6,461 nt of DNA from CALKHQ01 sp050329975 (GTDB lineage Bacteria; Pseudomonadota; Alphaproteobacteria; CALKHQ01). Positions within the stretch are counted from its first letter, which is position 1. The number at the start of each line of letters is the position of its first letter. The translations under genes and the position numbers were made by a program. The DNA is taken from assembly GCA_050329975.1 (NCBI GenBank), contig JBHJOG010000059.1, forward strand, positions 1 to 6,461. The letters are read 5' to 3'. Below, piece by piece: positions 1-5,085 of this stretch. Under the pieces are notes generated by a model. The model did not search any database. It was given only the letters and a program-made list of their open reading frames with translations, and had not been told where the DNA came from.

Positions 1-435
1 GCCGAGCTCAGCGGCGAGGGCGGTCTCATCTACGGCCTGGACGAGGATGTCGCAATCTTCAACCGCTTCTTCATCGGCGGGCGTGACCTGCGGGGCTTCC
101 AGCGCGGCGGCCTCGGCCCGCGTGACCTGACCACGGGCGATGCGCTCGGCGGCAACGCCTTCTTCACCGGGACTGCGGAGGTCGCCTTCCCGCTTGGGTT
201 GCCCGAGGAACTGGGGCTGACGGGCGCGGTGTTCGCTGACTTCGGGACCTTGACCGGACTGGACGAGAGCGATCCGACCATCGCCGACTCCGGCTCGCTC
301 AGAAGCTCGGTCGGCGTCGGCTTTGTGTGGGACTCGCCCTTCGGGCCGGTTCGAATCGACATCTCTCAAGTGGTCACCAAGGAAGACTACGACGAGACCG
401 AGCGGTTTTCCTTCAGCTTCGGGACCCGCTTCTAG
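1..435 (+). CDS. bamA: BamA, outer-membrane protein assembly factor (3' end only)
   Basis: This is the C-terminal 144 residues of BamA (Omp85 family), the outer-membrane beta-barrel that inserts other barrel proteins; the start lies outside the window. The reading frame begins at base 1 and stops at TAG 433-435. Near its start is the FNRFFIGG segment followed by LRGF (bases 88-99), which matches the conserved VRGF/Y motif of barrel loop 6, and then the family-typical GLGPRD. Further on are alternating strands (TAEVAFPLG, TGAVFADFG, GVGFVWDSPFGPVRIDIS), and the chain ends in FSFSFGTRF, a beta-signal with the usual terminal Phe. About 113 residues follow the LRGF motif, fewer than in the E. coli protein, so the extracellular loops are probably shorter. 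The frame is intact. It lies 22 bp upstream of lpxD on the same strand and is probably cotranscribed with it. Identification is firm; the N-terminal POTRA domains cannot be seen here. Confidence 0.95.
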   Translation, partial: AELSGEGGLIYGLDEDVAIFNRFFIGGRDLRGFQRGGLGPRDLTTGDALGGNAFFTGTAEVAFPLGLPEELGLTGAVFADFGTLTGLDESDPTIADSGSLRSSVGVGFVWDSPFGPVRIDISQVVTKEDYDETERFSFSFGTRF

Positions 436-444
436 GCGCGGAAC

Positions 445-448
445 GGAG
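445..448 (+). promoter_or_regulatory. Shine-Dalgarno site of lpxD
   Basis: GGAG lies 9 nt before the ATG at 458. It selects this start over the upstream ATG at 323, which is in the same frame but lies inside bamA. Confidence 0.7.
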
Positions 449-457
449 ACCGGATCG

Positions 458-1483
458 ATGGCGGATCCACGCTTTGCACAGGCGACAGGACCATTCACGC
501 TCGAGGCCCTCGCCAAGGCGGCCTCGGCCGAGTTGTGGCCCGCAGACGCCGATCCGATGCGGCCGATCCGGGATATCGCTGCACTCGATGCTGCCGGACC
601 GGACGAGATCGGCTTTCTCGACAACCGTGCCTATGTCGAGTCGTTCCGAAGCAGCCGGGCAGGTGCCTGCATCGTGCGCCGGGCCCATGTCGACGATGCG
701 CCCGGCGGCATGGTGCTCCTGCTGACCAACCAGCCATACATGGCCTATGCCGAAGTCGCCAACCTGTTCTACCCCGAGCGGCCGCCGGAGCCCGGGATCG
801 CGCCCTCCGCCGTGATCGCCGCCGACGCTGCCGTCCCGGACGATTGCCGAGTCGAGCCCGGGGCAGTGATCGAATCCGGCGCAGCGCTGGGCGCCCGGGT
901 CCAGATCGGCGCCAATGCCGTGATCGGCCGCAACGTCGTGATCGGCGAAGACACGGTGGTAGGTGCCAACGCCACGCTCAGCCATTGCCTGATCGGCGCG
1001 CGCTGCCTGCTGCACCCGGGCGTGCGGATCGGTCAGCGCGGATTCGGCTTCGCCATAAGTCAGGACAAGCATCGCCGGATCCCCCAGATCGGCCGCGTGC
1101 TGGTGGGCGACGATGTGGAGATCGGCGCCAACTCCTGCATCGACCGGGGGGCGGGGCCTGATACCGTGATCGGTGACGGCGTGATGATTGATAATCAGGT
1201 TCAGATCGGGCACAACGTGACGATTGGTCGAGGCTGTGTCCTGGTTGCCCAGGCAGGCATCGCCGGTAGCGCCACGCTGGAGGATCTTGTGGTGGTTGCC
1301 GCGCAATCCGGGGTTGCGGGTCACCTGACAATCGGCAAGGGTGCCCAGATTGCCGCTGCATCCGGGGTCATGCGGGATGTCCCGCCTGGCGGACGATATG
1401 GCGGTACGCCTGCTGTTCCGATCAAGCAGTTCTTCCGCGAGCTGGCCAGCCTGCAGAAGCTGGCCCGGAAAGGAGACGCCTAG
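458..1483 (+). CDS. lpxD: LpxD, UDP-3-O-(3-hydroxyacyl)glucosamine N-acyltransferase
   Basis: LpxD transfers an (R)-3-hydroxyacyl chain from ACP to the 2-amino group of UDP-3-O-acylglucosamine, the third step of lipid A synthesis, in the cytoplasm. The 341-residue product matches the E. coli enzyme in length. Residues about 1-105 fit the N-terminal uridine-binding domain (FLDNRAYVESF, then VLLLTNQPYMAYA). From about residue 115 hexapeptide repeats of the [IVL]-G-x4 type form a left-handed beta-helix, followed by a C-terminal helix (IKQFFRELASLQKLARK). His252 in QIGHNVTIG matches catalytic His239 of E. coli, and His289 in AGHLTIG matches His276, with identical 37-residue spacing. Gly303 aligns without gaps to E. 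coli Met290, the reported acyl-chain ruler. The ATG at 458 has a good Shine-Dalgarno site, and the upstream in-frame extension lies wholly in bamA. The fabZ start follows the stop by 4 bp. Confidence 0.97.
   Translation: MADPRFAQATGPFTLEALAKAASAELWPADADPMRPIRDIAALDAAGPDEIGFLDNRAYVESFRSSRAGACIVRRAHVDDAPGGMVLLLTNQPYMAYAEVANLFYPERPPEPGIAPSAVIAADAAVPDDCRVEPGAVIESGAALGARVQIGANAVIGRNVVIGEDTVVGANATLSHCLIGARCLLHPGVRIGQRGFGFAISQDKHRRIPQIGRVLVGDDVEIGANSCIDRGAGPDTVIGDGVMIDNQVQIGHNVTIGRGCVLVAQAGIAGSATLEDLVVVAAQSGVAGHLTIGKGAQIAAASGVMRDVPPGGRYGGTPAVPIKQFFRELASLQKLARKGDA
1471..1475 (+). promoter_or_regulatory. Shine-Dalgarno site of fabZ
   Basis: AGGAG within the last codons of lpxD lies 12 nt before the ATG at 1488. 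The spacing is slightly long but usable. It supports 1488 over in-frame ATGs further upstream inside lpxD. Confidence 0.6.
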
Positions 1484-1487
1484 CACG

Positions 1488-1964
1488 ATGGAGGCCAAGC
1501 TGCAGCCTCAGGAGGCCGTCGAGTTCGACGTCTCCGGAATCATGCGGATGATACCGCATCGATATCCGTTCCTGATGGTCGACCGCATCGTGGAGGCGCG
1601 CGCAGATTTCGGCGCGATCGGACTGAAGAACGTGTCGATGAACGAGCACTACTTCGCGGGTCACTTCCCGGCCAAGCCGGTGATGCCGGGTGTGCTGATC
1701 ATCGAGGCGCTGGCCCAGACTGCTGCAGTGCTGGTGGTGCACACGCTCGGCCCCAGCGCCATGGGCAAGCTGGTCTACTTCATGTCGGTGGAGAATGCGC
1801 GGTTCCGCCACCCGGTGCTGCCGGGCGACCAGCTCGAGTTGCATGTGCTCAAGGAGCGGAGCCGCGGGGCGGTGTGGAAGTTCAGCGGCGAGGCGCGGGT
1901 CAGCGATCGGATCTGCGCGGAGGCTGTCTTCACCGCGATGATCATGGATCCGCCGGAGGCATGA
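1488..1964 (+). CDS. fabZ: FabZ, 3-hydroxyacyl-ACP dehydratase
   Basis: FabZ removes water from (R)-3-hydroxyacyl-ACP to give trans-2-enoyl-ACP in the fatty acid elongation cycle of the cytoplasm. The product has 158 residues (E. coli 151) and forms a single hot-dog fold. The opening IPHRYPFLMVDRI is the family signature. Catalytic His59 sits in GHFPAKPVMPG and catalytic Glu73 in IIEALAQ, keeping the 14-residue spacing of E. coli His54 and Glu68. The central FMSVENARFRHPVLPGD is also typical. The gene is placed between lpxD and lpxA, whose products compete with FabZ for the same hydroxyacyl-ACP; this order is widespread in proteobacteria and suggests linked expression of the phospholipid and lipid A branches. 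Its TGA overlaps the lpxA ATG by 4 bp (ATGA). No internal oddity is seen. FabA is unlikely, given the length and the FabZ-type motifs. Confidence 0.97.
   Translation: MEAKLQPQEAVEFDVSGIMRMIPHRYPFLMVDRIVEARADFGAIGLKNVSMNEHYFAGHFPAKPVMPGVLIIEALAQTAAVLVVHTLGPSAMGKLVYFMSVENARFRHPVLPGDQLELHVLKERSRGAVWKFSGEARVSDRICAEAVFTAMIMDPPEA
1955..1959 (+). promoter_or_regulatory. Shine-Dalgarno-like GGAGG abutting the lpxA start
   Basis: GGAGG lies only 1 nt before the lpxA ATG at 1961. This is too close for normal initiation, where 5-10 nt is usual. With the ATGA overlap, it suggests that ribosomes finishing fabZ are held at the junction and reinitiate on lpxA. The mechanism is inferred. Confidence 0.4.
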
Positions 1965-2770
1965 GCGTACCTGCGTCCGGCATCCACCCCACCGCCATCG
2001 TCGACCCTGCAGCAGACCTGGGAAGCGGGGTTTCCATCGGTCCCTATTGCGTCGTCGACGCCGACGTGGTGCTCCACGATGGAGTACGCCTGCATTCGCA
2101 TGTGGTCGTCACAGGGCGCACCCGGATCGGCGCCGGGTGCACGATCTTTCCCTTCGCGTCGATCGGGCACCGGCCGCAGGACCTGAAGTACCGCGGCGAG
2201 CCGTCGGTGCTGGAGGTCGGCGCGGGCACCACGATCCGCGAGCACGTCACGATGAACCCGGGCACCGAAGGCGGCGGGATGACGACCCGGGTCGGCGAGC
2301 AGTGCCTGATCATGGCCACCTGCCACATCGCCCATGATTGCCGGATCGGCAACCATGTGATCATGGCCAACAACGCCACCCTGGGCGGCCATGTGGTGAT
2401 CGAGGACCATGCGATCATCGGCGGGATGTCGGCGGTGCACCAGTTCGTGCGCATCGGGCGCCACGCGATGATCGGCGGCATGTCCGGCGTCGAGCAGGAC
2501 GTGATCCCCTACGGCACCGTGATGGGGGACCGGGCCCGCCTCTCCGGCCTGAACCTGATCGGCGCCAAGCGCCACAACGTGCCGCGCGACGACATCAACG
2601 CGATGCGTTCGGCCTATCGGTTGCTGTTCGCCGATTCCGGCACGCTGGAGGAGCGCCTGGGCCAGATCGAGGCAGAGTTCGGCGGCAGCCCGCCGGTGCA
2701 GGCGATCATCGCCTTCCTGCGTGCCGATTCCTCGCGTCCGATCTGCCGTCCCCAGAGCAACGGCATCTGA
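1961..2770 (+). CDS. lpxA: LpxA, acyl-ACP--UDP-N-acetylglucosamine O-acyltransferase
   Basis: LpxA catalyses the first step of lipid A synthesis, transferring (R)-3-hydroxyacyl from ACP to the 3-OH of UDP-GlcNAc in the cytoplasm. The product has 269 residues (E. coli 262). It has an N-terminal left-handed beta-helix of hexapeptide repeats and a C-terminal helical part from about residue 195 (LSGLNLIGAKRHNV, then RSAYRLLF). Numbering from this start coincides with E. coli: Lys76 (QDLKYRGEP), His122 and His125 (HIAHDC, His125 being the catalytic base), His144, and His160 (AVHQF). Gly173 is also shared, the ruler residue associated with C14 hydroxyacyl selection. Residue 99 is Asn in MNPGT where E. 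coli has His, a form I associate with alphaproteobacterial homologues. The start overlaps the end of fabZ by 4 bp, and lpxI begins 8 bp after the stop. The exact register with E. coli supports the ATG at 1961. Confidence 0.97.
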   Translation: MSVPASGIHPTAIVDPAADLGSGVSIGPYCVVDADVVLHDGVRLHSHVVVTGRTRIGAGCTIFPFASIGHRPQDLKYRGEPSVLEVGAGTTIREHVTMNPGTEGGGMTTRVGEQCLIMATCHIAHDCRIGNHVIMANNATLGGHVVIEDHAIIGGMSAVHQFVRIGRHAMIGGMSGVEQDVIPYGTVMGDRARLSGLNLIGAKRHNVPRDDINAMRSAYRLLFADSGTLEERLGQIEAEFGGSPPVQAIIAFLRADSSRPICRPQSNGI

Positions 2771-2778
2771 GCGGCGCA

Positions 2779-3615
2779 ATGGCCTCGGAAATCGGTATCG
2801 TGGCGGGCGGCGGGGCGCTTCCCGAGCTCGTCGCCGATGCCTGCCGAGCGGCCGGGCGGCCGGTCTTCCTGCTCAGCCTGCGCGACCACGCGGATTCCGA
2901 CCTCGCCGCCCGCGTCGCCCCCGATGACCAGGCCGAGATCCGCCTCGGCGAGGCCGGCAAAGGCGTCAAGCTGATGAAGCGGGCCGGAGTGACCCAGGTC
3001 GTGTTTGTCGGCCACGTCCGCCGGCCCTCGCTCAGCGCGCTCCGGCCCGACTTCGCCACCATCGGCCTGCTCGCCCGGATCGGACGGCGGGCGATGGGCG
3101 ACGACAGCCTGCTGCGGGCAATCGCCGACGCGATCGAGGGCGAGGGCTTCCAGGTCGTCGGCCCGCTGGACCTGGCCCCCGATCTCGCTGCCCCCGACGG
3201 CACCCTGACCCGGCAGCGACCCGACGAGACCGCACGTGTCGATATCGCCCGCGGGCTCGAGGTGGTGGTCCAGCTCGGCCTTTGCGACGTCGGCCAGGCG
3301 GCGGTCGTCCAGCAGGGAATCGTGCTCGCGGTCGAGGCGGTGGAGGGCACCGACGCCATGATTGCGCGTGCCGGCGAGCACCGGCGCAAAGGGACGGGCG
3401 GGGTGATGGTCAAGATCAGCAAGCCGAACCAGGATCTGCGGCTCGACCTGCCCACCATCGGCCCGGAGACGCTCGCAAAGGCGGAGGCCGCCGGCCTGCG
3501 CGGGATCGCCATCGAGGCCGGTCGCGTGATGATGCTTGGCCGCGACAAGGTGGTGGCGGAAGCGGACCGCCGCGGCCTGTTCCTGGTCGGTGTCACGGTA
3601 GGTCCGCCGGGGTGA
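2779..3615 (+). CDS. lpxI: LpxI, UDP-2,3-diacylglucosamine pyrophosphatase
   Basis: LpxI hydrolyses UDP-2,3-diacylglucosamine to 2,3-diacylglucosamine 1-phosphate (lipid X) and UMP, the fourth step of lipid A synthesis. It replaces the unrelated LpxH of gammaproteobacteria. The 278-residue product fits the family. The N-terminal domain opens with a glycine-rich stretch (GIVAGGGALPELV, residues 6-18) and continues with FVGHVRRPSL (76-85) and GDDSLLRAIADAIE from 107. The C-terminal domain (formerly DUF1009) holds VEGTDAMIARAG with Asp192, the basic RRKGTGG segment, KPNQDLRLDLPTIGP with Asp219 and Asp223, and IEAGRVMML. The family's key acidic residue, Asp225 in Caulobacter as I recall, probably falls in the DLRLD part, but I could not align it. 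Only a weak Shine-Dalgarno site is visible; the start is set by the conserved N-terminus. Its stop overlaps the lpxB start (GTGA), and its lpxA-lpxB position supports the function. Confidence 0.95.
   Translation: MASEIGIVAGGGALPELVADACRAAGRPVFLLSLRDHADSDLAARVAPDDQAEIRLGEAGKGVKLMKRAGVTQVVFVGHVRRPSLSALRPDFATIGLLARIGRRAMGDDSLLRAIADAIEGEGFQVVGPLDLAPDLAAPDGTLTRQRPDETARVDIARGLEVVVQLGLCDVGQAAVVQQGIVLAVEAVEGTDAMIARAGEHRRKGTGGVMVKISKPNQDLRLDLPTIGPETLAKAEAAGLRGIAIEAGRVMMLGRDKVVAEADRRGLFLVGVTVGPPG
3597..3602 (+). promoter_or_regulatory. Weak Shine-Dalgarno site of lpxB
   Basis: GGTAGG ends 9 nt before the GTG at 3612. It is imperfect but well spaced, and it supports the GTG start inside the end of lpxI. 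Confidence 0.4.
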
Positions 3616-4784
3616 CCGACCCGCTGCGGATCTTTCTCGTTGCCGGCGAACCATCGGGCGACCTGATCGGCGCCCGCCTGATGGCGGCGCTGCGGGACCT
3701 CCATCCCGGCCCTGTCGTGTTCCGCGGCGTCGGCGGCACCGCCATGACAGCACAGGGGCTGGACAGCCTGTTTCCCATGCACGAGCTCTCGATCATGGGC
3801 GTGCTCGAGGTGCTGCCGAAAGCGCCGGCCCTGTTCGCGCGCATGCGGCAGGCGGCCGACGCGATCACGGCGTTCCGTGCGCATGCGCTCGTCACCATCG
3901 ACTCGCCCGCCTTCGCGGTCGGTCTGGTGCGGCGGCTGCCTGACCGCAGCGTGCCGCGCATCCACTATGTGGCGCCGACGGTCTGGGCCTGGCGCCCGTG
4001 GCGCGTCTACAAGTTTCGCAAGAACTTCGATCATCTGCTGACCCTGCTGCCGTTCGAACCGCCCTATTTCCAGCGGGTCGGGCTGCCGGCCACCTTCGTC
4101 GGCCACCCGATCCTCGAATCGTCGGCCGGGCAGGGCGACGGCGCCCGGTTTCGGTCCGGACACCGCATTGCGCCCGAGGCGCGGCTGTTGTGCGTGCTGC
4201 CCGGCAGCCGGCGGGGGGAAATCGAGCGGCTGTTTCCGGTGCTGAACGCCGCGCTCCCGCTGATCGCGGCACGCGTCCCGGGTCTTCGACTGGCGGTGCC
4301 GACCGTGCCACATGTCGCCGAGCGGGTGCGCCAGGTTGCGCAGGCCTGGCCTGGCGATCCCGTCGTCACCGTCGATGAGACCGAGAAGCACGACGCAATG
4401 GCTGCCGTCCAGGCCGCGATCGCCGCTTCGGGCACCGTGTCGCTCGAACTCGCGATGGCCGGAGTTCCGCCGGTGATCGTCTATCGGGTCTCGGCGATGA
4501 CGGGCGCGATCGTGCGCCGGATGATCAAGGTCCGCTACGTCAGCCTGGTCAACATCATCCAGGATCGGATGGTGGTGCCGGAACTGCTGCAGGAGCGGTG
4601 CATGCCGCAGGCGGTCGCCGATACCGCGATCGGCCTGCTCACCGACCCTCTCAAGTCCGCCGAAGTCATCGCTGGGCAGCGCGCCGGCATTGCCGCGCTG
4701 GCGTCCGGCGACGAGCCGCCGAGCCGCCAGGCAGCCCGGGCAGTGCTGGCGCTCGTCGGGTCGCCTGCACGCGACGCCGGGTAA
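3612..4784 (+). CDS. lpxB: LpxB, lipid-A-disaccharide synthase
   Basis: LpxB joins lipid X and UDP-2,3-diacylglucosamine through a beta-1,6 bond to give the tetraacyl disaccharide 1-phosphate and UDP. It is a peripheral enzyme at the inner face of the cytoplasmic membrane (glycosyltransferase family GT19, GT-B fold). The product has 390 residues (E. coli 382). Motifs in order are AGEPSGD (11-17); TIDSPAF with Asp97, matching E. coli Asp98; YVAPTVWAWRPWR; FVGHPILES; LPGSRRGE (196-203), which opens the nucleotide-binding domain; ASGTVSLE (272-279), typical of the donor site; and VNIIQDRMVVPELLQ (313-327). The GTG start at 3612 overlaps the lpxI stop as GTGA, and the conserved DPLRIFLVAGEPSGD follows at once, so no other start fits. 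It is the last + strand gene seen. No terminator-like hairpin with a T-run follows the stop. Confidence 0.97.
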   Translation: MTDPLRIFLVAGEPSGDLIGARLMAALRDLHPGPVVFRGVGGTAMTAQGLDSLFPMHELSIMGVLEVLPKAPALFARMRQAADAITAFRAHALVTIDSPAFAVGLVRRLPDRSVPRIHYVAPTVWAWRPWRVYKFRKNFDHLLTLLPFEPPYFQRVGLPATFVGHPILESSAGQGDGARFRSGHRIAPEARLLCVLPGSRRGEIERLFPVLNAALPLIAARVPGLRLAVPTVPHVAERVRQVAQAWPGDPVVTVDETEKHDAMAAVQAAIAASGTVSLELAMAGVPPVIVYRVSAMTGAIVRRMIKVRYVSLVNIIQDRMVVPELLQERCMPQAVADTAIGLLTDPLKSAEVIAGQRAGIAALASGDEPPSRQAARAVLALVGSPARDAG

Positions 4785-4791
4785 CCACGCC

Positions 4792-5079
4792 TCAGCGGTC
4801 GATCATCAGCACCAGTCCGGCGCAGGCCGACAGGATGCCCAGCGCTGCGCCGAGGCGGGCGAGCCGCCAGCGCAGGCTCGGCTGGTTGTCGTTGGCCGGG
4901 GCGGAGAACAGAAGCAGACGCTCCCGGTCGCCGATCCGCCCGATCTGCATCCCGCGCGAGGCACGGATGAACCGCCCATAGCCGAAGCTCGCCCGTCCGC
5001 CCGCGTTCGGACGGCCTCCTCGGTTGGCCCGCCGTGAAGGTGCCGGGTGCGGAGAGTTTGGGCGATGCCGTACGTTCAT
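4792..5079 (-). CDS. Possible small single-pass membrane protein, unknown function
   Basis: I do not recognise this ORF. It is 95 codons from the ATG at 5079, 6 nt after the gltA stop on the same strand, with GAGG about 10 nt upstream. Residues 1-43 are rich in Arg, Gly and Pro and look like low-complexity or non-coding sequence. From the internal Met44 (ATG at 4950) the translation looks more like protein: QIGRIGDRERLLLFSAP, a polar ANDNQPS, a basic LRWRLARLG and a hydrophobic stretch at residues 76-93 (GAALGILSACAGLVLMI) ending in DR. The Arg-rich flank before the hydrophobic run predicts an inside N-terminus by the positive-inside rule. The real gene could therefore be about 52 codons. It is convergent with lpxB, whose stop is 7 bp away. 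It could also be a chance frame in GC-rich DNA, since no homologue is known to me. Confidence 0.4.
   Translation of the reverse strand: MNVRHRPNSPHPAPSRRANRGGRPNAGGRASFGYGRFIRASRGMQIGRIGDRERLLLFSAPANDNQPSLRWRLARLGAALGILSACAGLVLMIDR
4993..5014. repeat. GC-rich inverted repeat between convergent lpxB and gltA
   Basis: CCGTCCG (4993-4999) and CGGACGG (5008-5014) form a perfect 7-bp stem with an 8-nt loop. There is no T-run on either strand, so it is not a standard intrinsic terminator. It may contribute to 3'-end formation of gltA or lpxB transcripts, or be incidental at this GC content. It lies inside the first half of the small - strand ORF. Confidence 0.35.
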
Positions 5080-5085
5080 CTCAGG

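Noticed and set aside
323..457. N-terminal extension of lpxD from the ATG at 323
   Set aside because: It lies wholly within the bamA reading frame, gives 45 residues unlike LpxD, and lacks the Shine-Dalgarno support that the ATG at 458 has.
800..1370. Recurring GTGATCGGC-like DNA words in lpxD, also seen in lpxA
   Set aside because: They encode the [IVL]-G-x4 hexapeptides of the left-handed beta-helix, so they reflect protein structure and not a DNA repeat element.
413..1498. Long open frame antisense to lpxD
   Set aside because: High GC content and wobble bias keep the antisense frame open. The product is a compositionally biased shadow of the beta-helix codons with no recognisable domain.
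1775..2779. Long open frame antisense to lpxA
   Set aside because: It mirrors hexapeptide-repeat codons (rich in His, Asp, Val and Gly) and has no independent start signal or known domain.
2706..4391. 561-codon open frame antisense to lpxI and lpxB
   Set aside because: It is complementary to two confidently identified genes, its product is rich in Arg, Pro, Ala and Ser, and it has no motif. It is a GC-driven shadow frame.
4598..5037. + strand open frames across the end of lpxB and the intergenic region
   Set aside because: They overlap lpxB in other frames, consist mainly of Arg, Ala and Pro, and have no domain or start signal.
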